Shown here one piece after another: positions 13,463 through 17,121 of a stretch of 17,121 nucleotides of DNA. This stretch comes from Aquificota bacterium (GTDB taxonomy: Bacteria > Aquificota > Aquificia > Aquificales > Hydrogenothermaceae): contig JAADDT010000046.1 of assembly GCA_013153765.1 (NCBI GenBank), forward strand, positions 1 to 17,121, given 5' to 3'. Each line of letters opens with the position of its first letter. The stretch's first letter is position 1. The notes under the pieces were generated by a model that was not told the DNA's origin, made no database searches, and saw only the letters and a list, made by a program, of their open reading frames with translations. The position numbers and the translations under genes are program-made.

Positions 13463-14907
13463 GTTTATCACGGCTGGGACACTACAAAAGGGAGATAGGT
13501 CTTTTTTTAGCTCCTCTCGTCTCCGCCGTAATATACCTTACTCCGATGGATTTGTCCCGTGAAGCCCATATAGTATTTGCAATAATGGGTTTTTGCCTCG
13601 TTTTCTGGCTGACGGAGGTAATTCCCCTTTCAATGACCGCACTGCTCGGCGTGACGATTGCGGTCGTTTTAGGTGTGGTGAACGTTAAGGAGGCTTTCTT
13701 AAGCCTTGGACATCCTGTAATACTCCTGTTTATAGGCAGTTTCCTTATTGCCCAAGCTATGACAAAGCACGGACTTGACAGGCGGTTTGCCCTTAACCTG
13801 CTTTCACTTGACTTTTTCCTGAAAAGCCCGATACGGCTAATTGCCGGCTTTTCCCTAATATCCTTCGTCCTGTCAATGTGGGTAAGCAACACCGCCACCA
13901 CCGCAATGCTCCTGCCACTGGTTCTGGGAATAATACAGATGTTCAAGCGTAAAAACGTAAAGGACACGGGAAAGTTTGCCCTTTTCACGCTACTTGCGGT
14001 GGCTTACTCCGCATCAATAGGTGGAGCTACCACGCTGATAGGAACGCCTACTAACCTGATAGGGGCAGGCTTTTTGAAGGAAGAAGGGTACGATGTGGAC
14101 TTCCTCAGGTGGTTTTTGCTTGCCGCTCCCATTACCATCACCTCCTATGTAGCACTTCTGCTTTACATCAGGTTCCACATAAGGAACTTTTCCTTTGACA
14201 GGAAGAAGATAAAAGAGCTGATAAAACAGGAGAAAAAAAGCCTGCCGAAGGTCTCTCTGGGGGAAAAGAACACAGTTTTTGTCTTCAGCCTTGCCGCCTT
14301 CCTGTGGATACTTCCCGGTCTGGCAAACATACTGGGGAATAAGGAGCTTTATCAGGTATTGAAAGCCCACATACCGGAAGCTGTTGTGGCATTGATAGCG
14401 GCTGTTTTGCTTTTCCTTCTTCCTGCAAGGAAAGGGGAAGGCACGCTTACGGCTAAAGACCTGAAGGAGCTTGACTGGGACACAATACTCCTGTTCGGGG
14501 GAGGTATAGCACTGGGAAAGCTGATAATAAAAACAGGTCTTGCCGCTTACATAGGTAAAAACGTGGCAGGCTTAATATCTCCGGACATGGTCGTTCTGTT
14601 TATTTTCGTTCTGGTTTTATCAATGATATTCCTTACGGAAATAAGCTCAAACACCGCCACCGTAATAACTTTTGCACCGATACTGATTGGTATTTTGAAG
14701 GAGATGGGTGTTGACCTGTTTTATCCCGTTTTCGGAATAATTATAGCCGCAAGTTTTGCGTTTATGTTGCCTGTGGCAACGCCCCCAAACGCAATCATAT
14801 ACGGAAGCAGGCACATTCCACTTGGGAAAATGGTCAGGGTAGGTTTCTTTATGAACATCATCGGTTCAATTATAATAACCTTCTTTATAGTACTTTATAT
14901 GGGGTGA
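13459..14907 (+). CDS. SLC13/DASS-family sodium-coupled anion transporter
   Basis: A 482-residue polytopic membrane protein of the divalent anion:sodium symporter family. The inverted-repeat hallmarks are visible: a first Ser-Asn-Thr motif in MWVSNTATTAM (SNT 143-145) with IGGATTLIGTPTNLIG (187-202), and a second in TEISSNTATV (SNT 397-399) with PVATPPNAIIYG (438-449). These bind sodium and the carboxylate or sulfate substrate. A hydrophilic loop at about 242-270 separates the halves. The substrate (dicarboxylate, sulfate or other divalent anion) cannot be read from the motifs. It is translationally coupled to hom by the ATGA overlap and is followed 4 bp later by the Nudix gene. Confidence 0.9.
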   Translation: MSLSRLGHYKREIGLFLAPLVSAVIYLTPMDLSREAHIVFAIMGFCLVFWLTEVIPLSMTALLGVTIAVVLGVVNVKEAFLSLGHPVILLFIGSFLIAQAMTKHGLDRRFALNLLSLDFFLKSPIRLIAGFSLISFVLSMWVSNTATTAMLLPLVLGIIQMFKRKNVKDTGKFALFTLLAVAYSASIGGATTLIGTPTNLIGAGFLKEEGYDVDFLRWFLLAAPITITSYVALLLYIRFHIRNFSFDRKKIKELIKQEKKSLPKVSLGEKNTVFVFSLAAFLWILPGLANILGNKELYQVLKAHIPEAVVALIAAVLLFLLPARKGEGTLTAKDLKELDWDTILLFGGGIALGKLIIKTGLAAYIGKNVAGLISPDMVVLFIFVLVLSMIFLTEISSNTATVITFAPILIGILKEMGVDLFYPVFGIIIAASFAFMLPVATPPNAIIYGSRHIPLGKMVRVGFFMNIIGSIIITFFIVLYMG

Positions 14908-14911
14908 TTTT

Positions 14912-15340
14912 ATGAATACAAAATGGGAGTTCTCCGCAGGTGGAGTTGTTTACAGGAAAAGGGAAGATGGAGATGTTGACCTGCTTCTAATAAGGGTGAA
15001 AAACAGGTGGTCTTTCCCGAAGGGAAACGTGGAAAAGGGTGAGCCTAAAGACAGTGCCGCTTTAAGGGAGGTTAAGGAGGAGACCGGCGTTGATGCGGAA
15101 ATCGTTGACTACATAGGGGAGGTTGATTACTGGTACAGTCTGGGGCTGGACAGGATACACAAGTTCGTCTATTACTACCTGATGAGGTATAAAGGTGGTG
15201 AAATAACGCCACAGAAGGAGGAGATAGACGAGGCTAAGTTTGTTCCCTTAAGTGAGGCGGAAAAACTCCTTACTTACGAGACGGACAGGAAAATACTGAA
15301 AAAGGCAGTCCAAATGCTGAAAAAATTAGGGGAGGTTTAA
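14912..15340 (+). CDS. Nudix hydrolase, possibly diadenosine polyphosphate type
   Basis: The 142-residue protein contains a perfect Nudix box at 38-60 (G38, E44, R52, E53, E56, E57, G59), which binds the divalent metal and hydrolyses a nucleoside diphosphate linked to another moiety. The sequence before it (SAGGVVYRK, WSFPKGN) and the later WYSL and YYYLM segments resemble bacterial Ap4A-hydrolase-like Nudix proteins, but the substrate is only a guess. ATG 14912 follows GGGGTG. Its TAA overlaps the next ATG by one base (TAATG), so the two are coupled. Confidence 0.9.
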   Translation: MNTKWEFSAGGVVYRKREDGDVDLLLIRVKNRWSFPKGNVEKGEPKDSAALREVKEETGVDAEIVDYIGEVDYWYSLGLDRIHKFVYYYLMRYKGGEITPQKEEIDEAKFVPLSEAEKLLTYETDRKILKKAVQMLKKLGEV

Positions 15341-16218
15341 TGTCCTATATCCTTGCAAAAACGCTTTTTTCTGCACTGAAACTCCTTCCCAGAGATGCTT
15401 CCCTCAAGCTTGGTGAGGGTCTCGGCTCTCTATTTTGGCACGGGGGATACAGGAGGGAGGTCATACTTACAAACCTTGAGATGGCTTTCCCTTTCACGGA
15501 TACGGAATGGAAAAAAAAGATAGGCAAGCTATCCCTCCAGAACATAGGAAGGACGCTTACCGAGTTTCCCAAAATACCGGACTACGTAAAAACAGGCTAC
15601 ATAGACGAGATATTCCGGTTTGAGGAAGGTAGGGAACTGCTCCACAGGGAAGGGGGTAAAATACTGATAACGGCACACATCGGAAACTGGGAGATAGGGG
15701 GAGCAGGTCTTTCACGGGAAGTGGGACAGGTTTACACGCTTGCCTATAGAATGAAAAACAAAAAACTTAACCGGCTGATAACACAAATCAGGGAAAGTGC
15801 AGGGGCAAAAATAATATTCCACGACCAGCCGCTTAAGGACTTTGTTAAAGCCTTGAAAAACGGCAAAACCATCGTTTTCCTTGCAGACCAGAACGCCTTA
15901 AGGCATAGGGGCGTGTTTGTTGACTTTTTTGGACACAAGGCTTCCACCGTTTCCTTTCCGGCAAAACTGTCCCTTAAATACGGCGTGCCTGTCCTTTTTG
16001 GATACCAGTACTACCACTACGAAACGAAAACTTACAGGGCTGTCGTCAGGGAAGTTCCACAGCCGGAAAAGGGAAGCTACGACGATATGGTAATACAGCT
16101 GGTACAGAACTACACAAAGAAGATTGAGGAAGCGGTAAGGGAACATCCAGACCAGTATTTCTGGGTACACAAGAGGTGGAAAACCAGACCGGAAGGTGAA
16201 CCGGAAAATATCTACTAA
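15340..16218 (+). CDS. LpxL/HtrB-family lysophospholipid acyltransferase
   Basis: A 292-residue member of the lipid A biosynthesis acyltransferase family, which adds secondary acyl chains to lipid A at the inner membrane. The catalytic H-x4-E motif is HIGNWE (His113, Glu118), followed by the conserved FLADQNA (180-186), VDFFGHKAS (194-202) and the C-terminal WVHKRWKTRPEGE (275-287). There is no long hydrophobic N-terminal anchor, only a mildly hydrophobic first helix. Whether it acts on Kdo2-lipid IV(A) or on another acceptor cannot be decided. ATG 15340 is preceded by GGGGAGG and overlaps the Nudix stop by one base. It is the last gene of the elbB operon, and its TAA shares CTAA with the convergent gene. 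Confidence 0.88.
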   Translation: MSYILAKTLFSALKLLPRDASLKLGEGLGSLFWHGGYRREVILTNLEMAFPFTDTEWKKKIGKLSLQNIGRTLTEFPKIPDYVKTGYIDEIFRFEEGRELLHREGGKILITAHIGNWEIGGAGLSREVGQVYTLAYRMKNKKLNRLITQIRESAGAKIIFHDQPLKDFVKALKNGKTIVFLADQNALRHRGVFVDFFGHKASTVSFPAKLSLKYGVPVLFGYQYYHYETKTYRAVVREVPQPEKGSYDDMVIQLVQNYTKKIEEAVREHPDQYFWVHKRWKTRPEGEPENIY

Positions 16219-16550
16219 ACCGCCACCTGCTCAACAACCTTTTCAAAAAACTTGTCCGGGTCTATGTTTTCTTTGGAAAACAGGGAAAGGAGTTTGTCTC
16301 CTATGGAGGTGATGAAAAGGTTGCCGTCGCTACACTTAAGCACCGTGTACTGGTGTTCTCCCAGTCCAAGCTTTTTTGCCAGCTCCTCAGCCAGCGACAG
16401 TATTACGCCAAGACCTGCGGAAGTTGTTCTTTCAAGCCTTTCAGGGTGGAAAAAGGATATTACCTCGTTCCCGTAAAGGTCGTGGATAAACATAGCATAG
16501 GCGTTAAGGTCTTTAAGCATTTGTGAGACGTTGGTTTCAGAGATATACAT
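16215..16550 (-). CDS. Small Roadblock/LC7-like protein of unknown role
   Basis: The 111-residue soluble protein is not one I can name with certainty. Its pattern, a short N-terminal helix, two strands ([18 protein letters not shown]), a helix ([20 protein letters not shown]), three strands ([17 protein letters not shown]) and a terminal helix, fits the Roadblock/LC7 fold used by partners and regulators of small Ras-like GTPases (MglB type). No MglA-like GTPase is in the window. I start it at ATG 16550, six bases after GGGGAG, instead of an upstream in-frame TTG at 16583 that has no such site and lies at the predicted transcription start. It has its own strong promoter and overlaps the convergent acyltransferase gene by 4 bp. 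Confidence 0.6.
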   Translation of the reverse strand: MYISETNVSQMLKDLNAYAMFIHDLYGNEVISFFHPERLERTTSAGLGVILSLAEELAKKLGLGEHQYTVLKCSDGNLFITSIGDKLLSLFSKENIDPDKFFEKVVEQVAV

Positions 16551-16588
16551 GGCGCTCTCCCCTTTGTTCTGTTTTTTATTCAAATATT

Positions 16589-16617
16589 AATATAAAGTTT
16601 AATTTTCCACATTTCAA
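16589..16617 (-). promoter_or_regulatory. Strong sigma70 promoter for the Roadblock-like gene
   Basis: On the minus strand TTGAAA (16612-16617), a spacer of exactly 17 bases and TATATT (16589-16594) match the sigma70 consensus at 5 of 6 positions each. The predicted start near 16582 gives a leader of about 30 bases before ATG 16550. Confidence 0.65.
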
Positions 16618-16636
16618 GTTATTACCGTTTTGTCTC

Positions 16637-16645
16637 TGGTATAAT
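16637..16645 (+). promoter_or_regulatory. Extended -10 promoter for hemL
   Basis: TGGTATAAT is a perfect extended -10 (TG, one base, TATAAT at 16640-16645). The -35 position has no good hexamer. Transcription would start near 16652, about 24 bases before the hemL ATG, with GAGAGG as the ribosome-binding site. Confidence 0.65.
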
Positions 16646-16675
16646 TATTCAAAAAAATACACAGAGAGGCGTCAA

Positions 16676-17121
16676 ATGAAGACGGAAAGGTCTAAACAGC
16701 TGTTCAAGGAAGCACAGAAATATCTGGTAGGTGGGGTAAACTCGCCTGTAAGGGCTTTCAAGTCCATAGGTATGGAGCCGTTGTTCATAGAAAGGGGAAA
16801 GGGTAGCCGTGTATGGGACGTTGACGGCAACGAGTTTATTGACTACGTCCTTTCTTGGGGACCGTTAATACTGGGACACGCACACGACCAGATAATAAAC
16901 GCAATAAAACAGGTGTCAAATTACGGCACCAGTTTTGGAGCACCTACGGAGCTTGAGATAGAGATGGCAAAGGCTGTTGTTGACGCTGTCCCGTCCGTTG
17001 AGATGGTCAGGTTCGTCAACTCAGGTACGGAAGCCACAATGTCAGCCATCAGGCTTGCAAGGGGATACACGGGAAGGAAGAAAATAATAAAGTTTGACGG
17101 CTGTTATCACGGACACGGTGA
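16676..17121 (+). CDS. hemL: Glutamate-1-semialdehyde 2,1-aminomutase (partial, C-terminus off the right edge)
   Basis: HemL converts glutamate-1-semialdehyde to 5-aminolevulinate with pyridoxal phosphate, in the C5 route to tetrapyrroles. The visible 148 codons are typical: [12 protein letters not shown] (17-28), [21 protein letters not shown] (about 43-63), [25 protein letters not shown] with the PLP-phosphate loop, and the final [10 protein letters not shown]. The PLP lysine lies beyond the edge; family members are about 425-430 residues, so roughly two thirds are missing. ATG 16676 is six bases after GAGAGG. It has its own extended -10 promoter and is divergent from the Roadblock-like gene. 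Confidence 0.95.
   Translation, partial: MKTERSKQLFKEAQKYLVGGVNSPVRAFKSIGMEPLFIERGKGSRVWDVDGNEFIDYVLSWGPLILGHAHDQIINAIKQVSNYGTSFGAPTELEIEMAKAVVDAVPSVEMVRFVNSGTEATMSAIRLARGYTGRKKIIKFDGCYHGHG

Noticed and set aside
13482..13988. 168-codon minus-strand open frame opposite the SLC13 transporter.
   Set aside because: Low-complexity antisense shadow of a well-supported transporter gene, with Ser/Arg/Thr-rich composition and no motif.
1..17121. Search for tRNA or rRNA genes, CRISPR repeats, insertion sequences, toxin-antitoxin pairs, prophage genes or defence systems.
   Set aside because: No such signal was seen by eye; the window is almost fully covered by housekeeping genes of uniform style and no intergenic gap exceeds about 125 bp.

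Overview
The window reads as ordinary chromosomal housekeeping DNA from a thermophilic, Gram-negative-type bacterium, most likely of the Aquificota. The lineage is inferred from protein flavour, especially MraY, the free-standing PF09936-type RNA methyltransferase, and Lys/Glu-rich proteins with AGG arginine codons. An outer membrane is suggested by HldD-like epimerase and LpxL/HtrB-family acyltransferase genes. Coding density is about 98 %: no gap reaches 130 bp, many junctions abut or overlap by 1-14 bp, and no rRNA, tRNA, CRISPR array, insertion sequence, prophage or other mobile element is visible.

Layout, left to right. (1) A leftward operon efp-accB-hldD-thrB (2846 down to 1; thrB runs off the left edge). 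(2) thiL, rightward from a TTG start, sharing a divergent promoter region with efp that holds an operator-like inverted repeat. (3) arsC, leftward and tail-overlapping thiL, divergent from rtcB. (4) A long leftward operon from 10905 to 5483: atpC, a TrmN6-like methyltransferase, a DUF3817 membrane protein, gpmA, tpiA, secG, an unknown exported coiled-coil protein, a SPOUT-type RNA methyltransferase and mraY. (5) A divergent rightward operon from 10983 to 16218: elbB, a dCTP-deaminase-like gene with a non-canonical active site, hom, an SLC13/DASS transporter, a Nudix hydrolase and an LpxL-family acyltransferase. (6) A small Roadblock/LC7-like gene, leftward with its own strong promoter. (7) hemL, rightward from an extended -10 promoter, cut by the right edge.

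Functionally the window mixes translation and RNA (EF-P, RtcB, two methyltransferases), fatty acid synthesis (AccB), envelope (HldD, MraY, LpxL-like, SecG), triose metabolism (Tpi, Gpm), energy (ATP synthase epsilon), amino acids (Hom and ThrB, in separate operons 11 kb apart), and cofactors (ThiL, HemL). I found no convincing new multi-gene system. The most interesting single item is the dCTP deaminase homologue, which lacks the catalytic Glu, the phosphate-loop Ser pair and the C-terminal tail of the family. The next are the two small unrecognised proteins and the fact that all three convergent gene pairs overlap at their ends.
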